Part shown: in pieces, positions 7,697 to 15,673 of the stretch
Layout of the letters: every line of letters begins with the position of its first letter
Numbering within the stretch: position 1 is the first letter of the stretch
Assembly: GCF_000143685.1 (NCBI RefSeq)
Contig: NC_014328.1
Coordinates: 3,472,001-3,536,000, forward strand
DNA length: 64,000 nt
Reading direction: 5' to 3'
Origin: Clostridium ljungdahlii DSM 13528
GTDB taxonomy: Bacteria > Bacillota > Clostridia > Clostridiales > Clostridiaceae
Translations under genes and position numbers: made by a program
The notes under the pieces: generated by a model
Database searches by the model: none
What the model saw: the letters and a program-made list of their open reading frames with translations, nothing else
What the model was told of the DNA's origin: nothing

Positions 7697-9232
7697 TAGT
7701 ATACCGCATTTGATTATGTCCCAAATAAATAAGTTTATAGTATAATAAAACCTCATGACTAAGAAGTGAGGTGGACAAAATCAGAAAGGTAGTTTTAACA
7801 ATGAATGAGAATGCAAAGTATAACATAATCAAGAAATTAGTAGAGAGCAATGGTAAGAAGCAAAGAGCTGCTGTACAGATTAATTGTACTGTTAGGCACA
7901 TTAACAGAATGATTAAAGGGTACAAAAAGCATGGAAAAGCCTTTTTTATACATGGAAATCGTGGTAGAAAGCCTGTCCATGCTTTAGATGATTCTACAAA
8001 ACATACTATTGTTGACCTATATCGAACAAAATATAAAGACACCAATTTAACTCATTTTTCAGAGCTCTTAGAAGAATTTGAAGGAATCAAAGTTTCATCA
8101 AACACTATACGTTCCATTCTTTTACAGGAATTTATCCTGTCTCCTAAAGCAAAACGTACTTCTAAGGAAGCTCTACACACTAAACTAAAGATATGCAAAA
8201 ATCTACAAAGTCAAAAAAGCAAGCTAGAGTTATTCAAAGTTCTATTCTTGCTATCGAAGATGCCCATCCTAGGCGTCCGAGATGTGCCTACTTTGGAGAA
8301 ATGCTTCAGATGGATGCTTCTCTTCACCCTTGGTTTGGTAGAGAAAAAAGTCAGCTCCATATAGCTGTAGATGATGCCACAGGTGATATTGTAGGTGCCT
8401 ATTTCGATGCTCAAGAAACACTGAATGGCTATTACCATGTACTTGAGCAAATACTGAAAACCTATGGTATTCCTTATATGTTTTACACCGATAGGCGTAC
8501 AGTTTTTGAGTATAACAAGAAAAATCCCCTTCTATTGAAGAGGATACTTTTACTCAATTCGGTTATGCCCACAAACAGCTAGGAATCGAGATTAAAACAA
8601 GCAGTGTCCCCCAAGCCAAGGGACGCGTGGAACGAATGTTCCAAACACTGCAATCAAGACTTCCAATCGAATTGCGTTTGGCTGGTATAAGCACAATTGA
8701 GCAGGCAAATGAATTTTTAAACTCCTACATAAAAAAATTCAATGCTCAATTTGCTTTACCTATTGATAATATCAAATCTGTATTCGAAGTGCAACCTGAT
8801 ATTGAAAAAATTAACTTAATTCTTGGTGTACTTGCTAGTAGGAAAGTAGACAATGGGAGTTGTGTAAAATACAATAAAGGATATTATCTTCCAGTAGATG
8901 CTAATGGTCACCCAGTATATTACCATAAAGGCACCTGCGGTATAGTAATAAAGGCATTTAACAATGATCTATATTTTTGTGTAAACGAAAAGGTTTATGC
9001 ACTTGAATTGCTTCCAGAACATGTTCCTTCATCAAAAAATTTTGATCTTGCAAAGACTTCAAAAACTCCAAAGAAACACTACATACCACCGATGAGCCAT
9101 CCATGGAAGCAGGCTTCATTTGAACATTATTGCAATAAGCAAGCCCATAGACAAAAAGAAAACATAGCTTAAAAAACTAAAAAACTCTTTAACTTAAAAC
9201 TTTTTGGGACATTTTCAAAATTAGTTTACACA
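7697..9232 (+). mobile_element. ISNCY/IS1202-like insertion sequence, inactive
   Basis: The frameshifted transposase (7801-9172) is bracketed by imperfect inverted repeats of about 30 bp. The left one runs from about 7699 (GTATACC...ATGTCCCAAA) and the right one, read inward from about 9232, is GTAAACT...ATGTCCCAAA. About two thirds of positions match, with an identical ATGTCCCAAA core. Boundaries are approximate, and I could not find a convincing target duplication. Confidence 0.7.
7801..9172 (+). pseudogene. Transposase of ISNCY/IS1202-like family, two frameshifts
   Basis: Three frames together encode one transposase of about 457 residues: an N-terminal HTH (TVRHINRMIKGYKKHGK), then a DDE core. 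Triad residues are visible as the D of QMDAS, the D of YTDRR and the E of GRVERMF. The frame changes near 8186-8195 and again near 8526. Each is restored by adding one base, the second in a CCCC run, so two single-base deletions are the simplest reading. The protein would be non-functional. The downstream metal transporter promoter is not disrupted. Confidence 0.88.
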
Positions 9233-9343
9233 CCTTTTTTATTCAATATTTTTTTCTAAAAGCTATACTCTAGATAGCCTTCATTTGAAATGCACAACTA
9301 AAACCATTAAAGATTAAATTAGAAATTAATTAATATTTTTAGT

Positions 9344-9372
9344 TGCAACTAGTTCGCAACTAGTTATATAAT
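9344..9372 (+). promoter_or_regulatory. Promoter with two AdcR-like zinc boxes
   Basis: TTGCAA (9344-9349), 17 bp, TATAAT (9367-9372). Two copies of AACTAGTT, at 9347-9354 and 9358-9365, overlap the -35 and spacer, 11 bp apart (one helical turn). AACTAGTT matches the core of the AdcR consensus (TTAACYRGTTAA), the MarR-type zinc repressor site of streptococci. Placement predicts repression of the transporter operon by zinc. Confidence 0.65.
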
Positions 9373-9439
9373 AGTATATGTCGGTCTTATATGTACTGCA
9401 CCTATCGTGTACATTTAATATAAATGGAGGAACTCATTA

Positions 9440-10102
9440 ATGATAGAAATTAAAGATCTGACATTTTCCTACACAGGTAAATGTCCTTATTTAATAAATA
9501 AAGTAAACTTGAATATTCAAGACGGAGACTATGTTTCAATTTTAGGTGAAAACGGAAGCGCTAAAACCACCCTTGTAAAATTGATTTTGGGACTGTTAAA
9601 TCCTTTAAGTGGCAGTATACACGTAGCAGCTGAAAAAATTGGATATGTACCTCAAATAGTAGATAATTTTAATTCTGAATTTCCAATTACAGTTTCAGAA
9701 CTAATGAGATGTCATAGTAAAATTTTAAAAATAAAAAATAAAAAATCTGCAAATATATGTCTTGGTTCTGTTGGAATGAGTGATTTTAAAAATAAACTGA
9801 TAGGGAATCTTTCTGGTGGCCAGCGTCAAAAAATATTCATAGCAAGAGCTCTCATTGGCTACCCTAAACTCCTAATATTTGATGAACCTTCTACTGGAAT
9901 AGACGTTCCAAGTCAAAAAGAAATATACAGTATAATAAAACATTTAAATAGACACCAATCCATAACGGTTCTAGCTGTAGAACACAACTTAAAAGCTGCT
10001 CTGGAAAACTCTACCCATATCTGTACCATGAAGGATGGCAATTTAAAAATGTATACTGTTGAAGAATACAAACAAGTACATAATCTATCTGATTTTAATT
10101 AA
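9440..10102 (+). CDS. Zinc/manganese-type ABC transporter ATP-binding protein
   Basis: 220 residues, similar to ZnuC/AdcC. Walker A is GENGSAKTT (residues 36-44): the last glycine before the lysine is alanine, a variant I recall in Firmicute members. A Q-loop (YVPQ), signature LSGGQ near residue 126 and Walker B LLIFDEP near 148 follow. It would power the permease encoded 16 bp downstream. The ATG follows GGAGG. No substrate-binding protein gene is present in the window, so a ZnuA-like partner must be elsewhere. The AdcR-like boxes in the promoter favour zinc over manganese. Confidence 0.85.
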   Translation: MIEIKDLTFSYTGKCPYLINKVNLNIQDGDYVSILGENGSAKTTLVKLILGLLNPLSGSIHVAAEKIGYVPQIVDNFNSEFPITVSELMRCHSKILKIKNKKSANICLGSVGMSDFKNKLIGNLSGGQRQKIFIARALIGYPKLLIFDEPSTGIDVPSQKEIYSIIKHLNRHQSITVLAVEHNLKAALENSTHICTMKDGNLKMYTVEEYKQVHNLSDFN

Positions 10103-10121
10103 ATTTTACTGGAGGAAAATG

Positions 10122-10916
10122 ATGTTACAATACGGTTTTATGCAAAATGCAATTATTGCAGGTATATTTATATCTATACTTTGTCCTGCTGTAGGCATAT
10201 TTTTAGTCTTAAAAAGATATTCTATGATTGGAGATACCCTATCTCATTCATCCCTCGCTGGAGTTGCAATAGGTCTAGTTTTTGGATTCAATCCAATACT
10301 AACTGCTTTTATATTTACTTCCATTGCAGGACTCGTAATAGAGTTTTTACGAGATTATTATAAGAAATATGCTGAATTAATACTTGTTATAGTCCTTACA
10401 TTATCTGTTGGTATTGCCATTGTACTTATAAGTACTGGAAAAGCCAATGCAGATGTAAACTCCTTTCTTTTTGGAAGTATACTTACTGTATCTGAAAATG
10501 ACATTTACACAGTAGTTATATTAAGCATAATTTCTGTTATAACTTTAACTCTTTTACATAATGAACTATTGTATATAACCTTTGATGAAAATGGAGCAAA
10601 AGTGTGCAAAATAAAAGTAAAGCTTATAAATTACATATTTGCCCTTTTGGTAGGTGCTACAATTTCTGTTTCTATACGAATTCTTGGGATTCTTGTAATT
10701 TCATCCATGATAGCTATGCCCGTGGCTGCAGCCCTTCAACTTCACAAAGGATTTAAAATTACATTTTTATTCTCAATAATATTTGGATTTCTAGACATAA
10801 TGATTGGATTATTTTTATCCTATTATATAAACAGTGCCCCTGGTGGTACTATAGCAATTACTTCAGTTGTGTTGCTTTTAGTTGTTATTATAGGTAAAAG
10901 GTTATTCAATAAATAG
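10122..10916 (+). CDS. Zinc/manganese-type ABC transporter permease (ZnuB-like)
   Basis: About 264 residues with 7-8 predicted membrane segments of the ABC-3 family (GDTLSHSSLAGVAIG is the conserved early loop). Two ATGs in tandem (10119 and 10122) follow GGAGG at 10111. The second has better spacing and is chosen. The longer frame from 10059 overlaps the ATPase gene and is rejected. Co-transcribed with the ATPase gene, 16-19 bp apart. Confidence 0.85.
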   Translation: MLQYGFMQNAIIAGIFISILCPAVGIFLVLKRYSMIGDTLSHSSLAGVAIGLVFGFNPILTAFIFTSIAGLVIEFLRDYYKKYAELILVIVLTLSVGIAIVLISTGKANADVNSFLFGSILTVSENDIYTVVILSIISVITLTLLHNELLYITFDENGAKVCKIKVKLINYIFALLVGATISVSIRILGILVISSMIAMPVAAALQLHKGFKITFLFSIIFGFLDIMIGLFLSYYINSAPGGTIAITSVVLLLVVIIGKRLFNK

Positions 10917-10930
10917 CTTTCTCTGTTCTC

Positions 10931-10974
10931 AGATATGTTTAGGTATTTATAAATTTAAATACTTATACATATCT
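10931..10974. terminator. Palindrome between convergent genes
   Basis: An imperfect inverted repeat with arms beginning AGATATGT and ending ACATATCT, about 17 paired bases and a 7-nt AT loop. It lies between the permease stop (10916) and the DUF2325 stop (10980), so a bidirectional terminator is plausible. No strong U-tract. Confidence 0.4.
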
Positions 10975-10979
10975 TAAGC

Positions 10980-11276
10980 TCATTGGTTTACTATTCTTGT
11001 AGTATACTTTTCTATATTCTTTCTTATACTTGGCCAGGAACGTTTGCAAAACATTACTTCTACATTATTTCTTCTGGATCTTTCCTTTATTATATTAGCC
11101 ATATTATGTCCTATATAATCTATAAGCACCAATACCAAATCTGTATTTTCGTGAATTTTTATTTTTCTATCACCTTTTTTTCTTCCTGTAACATGGCCAA
11201 TTTCATTAAATCCCTTTTCTCTCAATTTATCTTCTATATTCCCAAGTCGGTCTCCCCCTACTACTAAAATACTCAT
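10980..11276 (-). CDS. DUF2325 domain protein
   Basis: 98 residues, a complete DUF2325 domain: MSILVVGGDRLGNI at the N-terminus resembles a Rossmann-like strand-loop, followed by GHVTGRK and DLVLVLIDYIGHNMA. The biochemical role of the family is unknown. The ATG at 11276 follows GGAGAA. Upstream, a promoter overlaps a 10-bp-arm palindrome, so it has a dedicated regulator. Confidence 0.85.
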   Translation of the reverse strand: MSILVVGGDRLGNIEDKLREKGFNEIGHVTGRKKGDRKIKIHENTDLVLVLIDYIGHNMANIIKERSRRNNVEVMFCKRSWPSIRKNIEKYTTRIVNQ

Positions 11277-11292
11277 AAATTAATTTCTCCTC

Positions 11293-11353
11293 AGTTTATA
11301 ATCGATATTAATTCTCATAATCAATTATAAACTGATATCACTATTTTGTAAAC
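11293..11353 (-). promoter_or_regulatory. Promoter and operator of the DUF2325 gene
   Basis: On the minus strand TTTACA (11353-11348), 18 bp, TATAAT (11329-11324). The TATAAT lies inside one arm of an inverted repeat, AGTTTATAAT (11293-11302) / ATTATAAACT (11324-11333). Between the arms GAGAAT-T-AATATC resembles a Fur 7-1-7 box with about three mismatches. This predicts repression by a dimeric regulator; Fur is only a candidate. Confidence 0.5.
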
Positions 11354-11405
11354 CTTATATTGCGACTAAGCTAAAAACTTTACAAGTTAAAAGCTGTAAA
11401 AAATT

Positions 11406-11433
11406 GCTCATCAAATAGTTTTAATTGATGAGC
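11406..11433. repeat. Short perfect hairpin in intergenic DNA
   Basis: GCTCATCAA (11406-11414) / TTGATGAGC (11425-11433) with a 10-nt loop, inside the 447-bp gap between the DUF2325 gene and cobO. Flanked by two similar words, TTTTGTAAACCTTATAT near 11345 and TTTGTAAACTTTATAT near 11451. Could be a terminator-like or repeat-derived structure; nothing else coding is seen in this gap besides the palindromic element at 11463-11721. Confidence 0.4.
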
Positions 11434-11462
11434 TTAAAAATGCTATTGCTTTGTAAACTTTA

Positions 11463-11721
11463 TATAGAGCTTCTAACTAAAATTTAAACTTATACATAAA
11501 ATGTAATTACAAAATTGAAAGCACCTTTAAAAACTTTTCCATAAGTCTTAGCGAGGTATTTTAGAAAATCTTAGGAGTTTAGATATATTTGAGGTACGAG
11601 TTTAGCTAAGGTTCTTAGATTTTCAAAATACCGAGCTCTAGACTTATCAAAAGTTTTTATGGTACTAAAATTTGTCATTACATGACCTGTATAAGTTGAT
11701 TTTTCATTTAGAAACTCTATA
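11463..11721 (+). repeat. Long palindromic element, copy R1 (type B)
   Basis: 259 bp that can fold end to end. Outer arms are TATAGAGCTTCTAA and TTAGAAACTCTATA; inner paired blocks include ATGTAATTAC/GTCATTACAT and the AAGTCTTAGC region against GCTCTAGACTT. The apical loop contains TTTGAGGTACGAGTT (around 11597). The right end lies 2 bp from the stop codon of cobO (minus strand). It shares most of its sequence with 45787-46040 and 51795-52044. Confidence 0.85.
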
Positions 11722-11723
11722 AG

Positions 11724-12239
11724 TTAATTCTCTATTCCAACTCTTGCTGGGACACCTTCAGTATAATAATGCTTTATTTCCTTCATTTCTGTAACTAAAT
11801 CTGCTCTTTCTATTATTCTCTTATCTGCATATCTTCCAGTTAGTATTACTTCAGTCTTTTCCTGTTTTTTATCTAAAATTTTCAAAACCTCATCTACTGT
11901 AAATAGTTCATAAAATATAGCTATATTTATTTCATCCAATACTACTACATCATAGTCTCCCTTTGTAACTATCTCTTCAATTTTTTTAAGTCCAGTTTTG
12001 GCTGCTTCTATATCAGCTTTGCTTGGTTTACCGCATATAAAACAATTTCTTCCAAACTGTTCTAATGTAAAATTAGGTAAATACTCTTTTGCTTTCAGTT
12101 CGCTGTATTCCATTCCTTTAACAAACTGACCAAAAAATACTTTTTTACCAGCACATACAGCTCTGAGAGATAACCCTAGTGAAGCCGTAGTCTTACCTTT
12201 ACCGTTTCCAGTATAAACTTGAATGTATCCTTTATCCAT
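11724..12239 (-). CDS. cobO: Cob(I)yrinic acid a,c-diamide adenosyltransferase
   Basis: 171 residues, BtuR/CobO/CobA type. Residues 1-20 carry the P-loop TGNGKGKTTAS; YDVVVLDEIN near 105 and VILTGR near 140 are family signatures. It transfers adenosyl from ATP to the cobalt of corrinoids. The ATG at 12239 has GAGGG 9 bases upstream and is preferred to a TTG at 12248. Unlike the rest of the cluster it is separated from pduX by 135 bp containing its own promoter, so it may be expressed independently. Confidence 0.92.
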   Translation of the reverse strand: MDKGYIQVYTGNGKGKTTASLGLSLRAVCAGKKVFFGQFVKGMEYSELKAKEYLPNFTLEQFGRNCFICGKPSKADIEAAKTGLKKIEEIVTKGDYDVVVLDEINIAIFYELFTVDEVLKILDKKQEKTEVILTGRYADKRIIERADLVTEMKEIKHYYTEGVPARVGIEN

Positions 12240-12257
12240 AACAAACAACCCTCTTCC

Positions 12258-12272
12258 TTATAATAATTATCA
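12258..12272 (-). promoter_or_regulatory. Fur-box-like site upstream of cobO
   Basis: The minus strand reads TGATAATTATTATAA, 14 of 15 matches to the B. subtilis-type Fur box (TGATAATTATTATCA). It lies between the cobO promoter and its ribosome binding site. The genome is AT-rich, so chance is possible. Confidence 0.35.
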
Positions 12273-12305
12273 TATTTGAAATGCCTGAATTCTTCTCTTA
12301 CTTTA

Positions 12306-12334
12306 AGTTTATTAGTATGCATTTATTATGTCAA
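12306..12334 (-). promoter_or_regulatory. Candidate promoter of cobO
   Basis: Minus strand TTGACA (12334-12329), 17 bp, TAAACT (12311-12306), about 67 bp before the start codon. Confidence 0.5.
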
Positions 12335-12374
12335 TATTTATTGTAAATAGAATTTTTCCCATCACGTAATCAAA

Positions 12375-13232
12375 CTAAATACATTCAACTGGCAGTGAAA
12401 TTTCATTTAAAGCTTTTACTTTATATATCTTTATATTTTTGAAATTTAATCCTCTTAAGAACTTTTCTTCAAATTTAAACTTTTCTGCATCATCATATAT
12501 TATTCCTAAAACATTTCCACTATGTGCACCTATTATTCCAAGACCTGAAGTTTTTTCTTTTATGTCCATCACTAAGTTTAAAAAATCATAATAAAGTCTT
12601 TTCTGATTTTTCACTATACTTTCAGTTGAGACATAAGCAAGCTTATGTAAATCTTTTTCTTTCACTGCTTCTTTAAGTATTGGAATTAATTCTTTAACAT
12701 CACATAAATTAGGTAATTTTTTGTGATTAAATTCAACTGTATCTACTGTTTTATCTCCTTCGAAAGCAAGTATATTATAAGATAAGTAATCTCCTATTGT
12801 AAATTTATAATTACCACTTTTATAATCAAATAAAGTCATCTTATTGAACACTATACTATCCGTAGGTTCGATATCTATACAGTTTTTCACAAGTTCTGCC
12901 TCATTGAATTTTTTATTAAACATATTAATAAGACAATAATAAACTCCACAAAGATCTGCCGTACTGCTGGCAAGTCCCTTTCCATATGGAATCTCGGAGT
13001 TTATTTCTATATCTATGCTATCAAAATACTTTTCATATCCCCAGGATTTAAGAATATTATATAAAAAACTAGAAGACTTTTTTAGGTACCTTTTCCTTAT
13101 GGGATTATTACATTCTATAAGTTTAACTTTAGTATAAATATTTACTGGACAAGACAATAAAAGATCTCTATTTTCTATTTTTCCCTGAAGTATTTCTCCA
13201 AAACTTCCAGGATAAATTGTTGAAGTCTCCAT
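12375..13232 (-). CDS. L-threonine kinase (PduX-like GHMP kinase)
   Basis: 285 residues. The N-terminus (TIYPGSFGEILQG) and the GHMP ATP-binding motif GKGLASSTAD near residue 88 fit PduX-type L-threonine kinases, which make L-threonine O-3-phosphate for CobD. A C-terminal GLGIIGAHSGNVLG motif is the third GHMP motif. The context, a cobalamin operon that also encodes cobD, supports this substrate. The ATG at 13232 is preceded by AAAGGG; the longer GTG frame is not needed. Confidence 0.82.
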   Translation of the reverse strand: METSTIYPGSFGEILQGKIENRDLLLSCPVNIYTKVKLIECNNPIRKRYLKKSSSFLYNILKSWGYEKYFDSIDIEINSEIPYGKGLASSTADLCGVYYCLINMFNKKFNEAELVKNCIDIEPTDSIVFNKMTLFDYKSGNYKFTIGDYLSYNILAFEGDKTVDTVEFNHKKLPNLCDVKELIPILKEAVKEKDLHKLAYVSTESIVKNQKRLYYDFLNLVMDIKEKTSGLGIIGAHSGNVLGIIYDDAEKFKFEEKFLRGLNFKNIKIYKVKALNEISLPVECI

Positions 13233-13244
13233 AAAATACACCCT

Positions 13245-14021
13245 TTACAAATTTTTTATTGTCTTTATATATTTCACAAGTTCATTTACATTGTAAAAAA
13301 CATTAATATTATTATAATCCATTTTCTTTCTTCCAATTATAAACGCATATATTCCACAATCCAGACAGGCTCTTATTTTTTCATAAGTTCCACCTTCCCT
13401 ACCGCTGTCTTTAAGCAGCATGGCTTCAGCTTCATAATCTTTTATAAAGGCACAATTTAGTTCATAACTTATAGGCCCTTTTAAAGCAATTATATCTGCT
13501 AAATCTATATTTTTATCATAACATTCATTTATAACTTTAACAGAAGGCAAAACTCTATAAATTATTCTATTATTAAGACCCATTCCCAGTACTTTATCCA
13601 AACTCCTACTTCCTGTAGTATTTAGTATAGTTCCATTTATATCCTTAAGTTTCAATTTAAGCTCATCATAATCCTTTACTTCTACAACTTTATCCTCACT
13701 TTTAAATTCTTCTATACAGGAGGGTCTCTCATATCTTATATACTCTATGTTTAACTCATTGCATGCCTTAATTACATTTTTTGTAACTTCAACTGCATAA
13801 GGATGTGAGGCATCCACTAATACTTTTACACCTTTTTCCCTTAATTCACTTATAAGATCATTAAGATCAAGGGGTTTGTTGTTCATATAAGCATATTTAT
13901 ATTCTTTAAGAAGCTCTCCACCATATTCCGTGGCTGTAGATACAAATATATCAGAAGTAAATTCATTTAGCAAAGAGAGTATTTTTCTACCTTCAGAAGT
14001 TCCAAGAATTAATCCTATCAT
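13245..14021 (-). CDS. cbiJ: Cobalt-precorrin-6A reductase
   Basis: 258 residues, CobK/CbiJ family: N-terminal LILGTSEGRKIL nucleotide-binding turn, central VDASHPYAVEVTKN and a late LLKDSGREGGTYEKI segment, all typical. It reduces cobalt-precorrin-6A to 6B with a nicotinamide cofactor. It follows cbiK with a 12-bp gap. Confidence 0.92.
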   Translation of the reverse strand: MIGLILGTSEGRKILSLLNEFTSDIFVSTATEYGGELLKEYKYAYMNNKPLDLNDLISELREKGVKVLVDASHPYAVEVTKNVIKACNELNIEYIRYERPSCIEEFKSEDKVVEVKDYDELKLKLKDINGTILNTTGSRSLDKVLGMGLNNRIIYRVLPSVKVINECYDKNIDLADIIALKGPISYELNCAFIKDYEAEAMLLKDSGREGGTYEKIRACLDCGIYAFIIGRKKMDYNNINVFYNVNELVKYIKTIKNL

Positions 14022-14033
14022 ATGAAAATCTCC

Positions 14034-14855
14034 TTACATTTTAACTTTCATCTTTTCATCCATAAGAGGATTGCCTTCTATACAATCCCTAATGTGCTGC
14101 ACATATATCTCCTGAAAAGCCTTGTTTTCCCCAAGTCCATGAAGATATGTGTTTATTTCAAATCCTTTAGATTTAAGTATTTGTTTCCATGAATCATTGT
14201 CTTCACCTGCCATGTCATTTGTAGCATGATCTCCTGCTACTAACATAAAAGGCATTAATGTTACTTTCTCAATATTATTTTCTTTCAGCTTAGGTATTAT
14301 ATTATCAATTGCAGGATACCCCTCTACAGTAGCTACAAAAGTATTTCTTATTTTCAAATCATCTAATACATATTGAAAAAGAGCATAACTAGAATTACTT
14401 GGATGGGAAGAGCCATGTCCCATTAACACTACAGCTTCATTTTGGCTAAGAGGTGGAAGCTGCTTTTCTAATGCCCTGGCAGCTATTACATAATCACTTT
14501 GTCTATAAAGTACAGGGCGGCCTAGAACCAGTTTACTAAAGGACCCTTGATATTCATCTATACAGCGAACTACCTTGTCATATTCATCTCCTGGCATTAT
14601 ATGTAGAGGCTGAACATAAACTTCTCTAAAGCCTTCATCTCTCATTTTATCCAGGGCTTCAGGCACCGTATCTATATAAATTTTCTTTTGATTTTTTAAT
14701 TTCTTGATTATTATTCCGGAGGTAAAAGCTCTTCTAACTGCATATTCCTTAAATTCATTTTTAATTTCATCTTCCGTATCTTCAATACAGTTTTTAAGTG
14801 TTCCCAATATGCTTGTACCAAAACTTACCACAAGTATTCCTCTTTTTGCTTCCAT
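14034..14855 (-). CDS. cbiK: Sirohydrochlorin cobaltochelatase
   Basis: 273 residues, the long two-domain CbiK form rather than the short CbiX. Catalytic histidines are seen in VVLMGHGSSHP near residue 145 and in VAGDHATNDMAGED near 205. It inserts Co(II) into sirohydrochlorin, the entry to the anaerobic pathway. No signal peptide, so cytoplasmic. ATG 14855 is chosen over TTG 14858; GAGGTG is upstream of both. Confidence 0.93.
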   Translation of the reverse strand: MEAKRGILVVSFGTSILGTLKNCIEDTEDEIKNEFKEYAVRRAFTSGIIIKKLKNQKKIYIDTVPEALDKMRDEGFREVYVQPLHIMPGDEYDKVVRCIDEYQGSFSKLVLGRPVLYRQSDYVIAARALEKQLPPLSQNEAVVLMGHGSSHPSNSSYALFQYVLDDLKIRNTFVATVEGYPAIDNIIPKLKENNIEKVTLMPFMLVAGDHATNDMAGEDNDSWKQILKSKGFEINTYLHGLGENKAFQEIYVQHIRDCIEGNPLMDEKMKVKM

Positions 14856-14892
14856 CAAATCTTATCACCTCTTTTAAGAATAGTTTTTTATT

Positions 14893-15615
14893 CTATTCTG
14901 GAATTTTGTAACCACGTGGAGTTATAAATATCCCATCTTTTATATAACTGTTACTGTTTCCTATTATAACTACGGACATCATGTCAACTACGCTGTCATC
15001 AAAAGAATCAAGTGTAAAAAGCTTATGCTCCTGACCTTCTCTAAGTGCATTTTTAACTACAGCTACAGGTGTATTGCCTTTCCTGTATTTTTTCACAATA
15101 TCAATACATTCTTTTAAATAGTGTGGTCTACCCTTACTTTTAGGATTATAAAGTGATATTACAAAATCTCCAGAAGCTGCAAGTTCAATTCTCTTTTTTA
15201 TAAGCTCATAAGGAGTCATAAGGTCACTTAAACTTATGTTACAGTTATCGTGCATAAGAGGTGCTCCAACTATAGAAGCTGCTGCAGAGGAAGCTGTAAG
15301 TCCTGGAATCACTTCTACGTCTTCATCTTTTCTCATTTCCAAGATGAGCCCTGCCATACCATATATTCCTGGGTCACCTGTACTCACTATGGAAACTACG
15401 TGGTCTTTTGAAAGTTCAAGTGCTTTTTTGCATCTTTCCACTTCAGCTCTCATGCCTGTTGAGATTACCTCTTTATTTTTAATTAGGTCTTTTATCATCT
15501 CTATATAATTAGTATATCCTACAATTATTTCACTATTTTCTATTACCTTTACAGCACGTAAAGTCATATTTTCATATCCACCTGGTCCAATTCCTACTAC
15601 ATAAAGTTTACCCAT
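14893..15615 (-). CDS. cbiH: Cobalt-precorrin-3 C17-methyltransferase
   Basis: 240 residues, a SAM-dependent tetrapyrrole methylase: GKLYVVGIGPGGYENMTLRA at the N-terminus, VSIVSTGDPGIYGMAG near 80 and PGLTASSAAASIVGAPL near 105. It methylates C17 and drives ring contraction. ATG 15615 chosen; an in-frame GTG at 15624 is less likely. Confidence 0.92.
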   Translation of the reverse strand: MGKLYVVGIGPGGYENMTLRAVKVIENSEIIVGYTNYIEMIKDLIKNKEVISTGMRAEVERCKKALELSKDHVVSIVSTGDPGIYGMAGLILEMRKDEDVEVIPGLTASSAAASIVGAPLMHDNCNISLSDLMTPYELIKKRIELAASGDFVISLYNPKSKGRPHYLKECIDIVKKYRKGNTPVAVVKNALREGQEHKLFTLDSFDDSVVDMMSVVIIGNSNSYIKDGIFITPRGYKIPE

Positions 15616-15637
15616 TTTACACACATCCTTTATTTAA

Positions 15638-15664
15638 TGCACAATTCACAGTGCACAATTCACA
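15638..15664. repeat. Tandem 13-mer between cbiH and cbiG
   Basis: TGCACAATTCACA occurs at 15638-15650 and 15652-15664, in the 58-bp gap between cbiH and cbiG. I recall similar words in intergenic regions of Clostridium genomes; function unknown. Confidence 0.5.
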
Positions 15665-15673
15665 ATTTTTAAA

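Noticed and set aside
7653..8045. A minus-strand 130-codon frame
   Set aside because: It is antisense to the insertion-sequence transposase and covers its left end; no supporting signals.
7660..9260. A 27-bp target duplication around the insertion sequence
   Set aside because: Both flanks contain AT-rich words such as TTTTTATT, but no convincing direct repeat abuts the inverted repeats.
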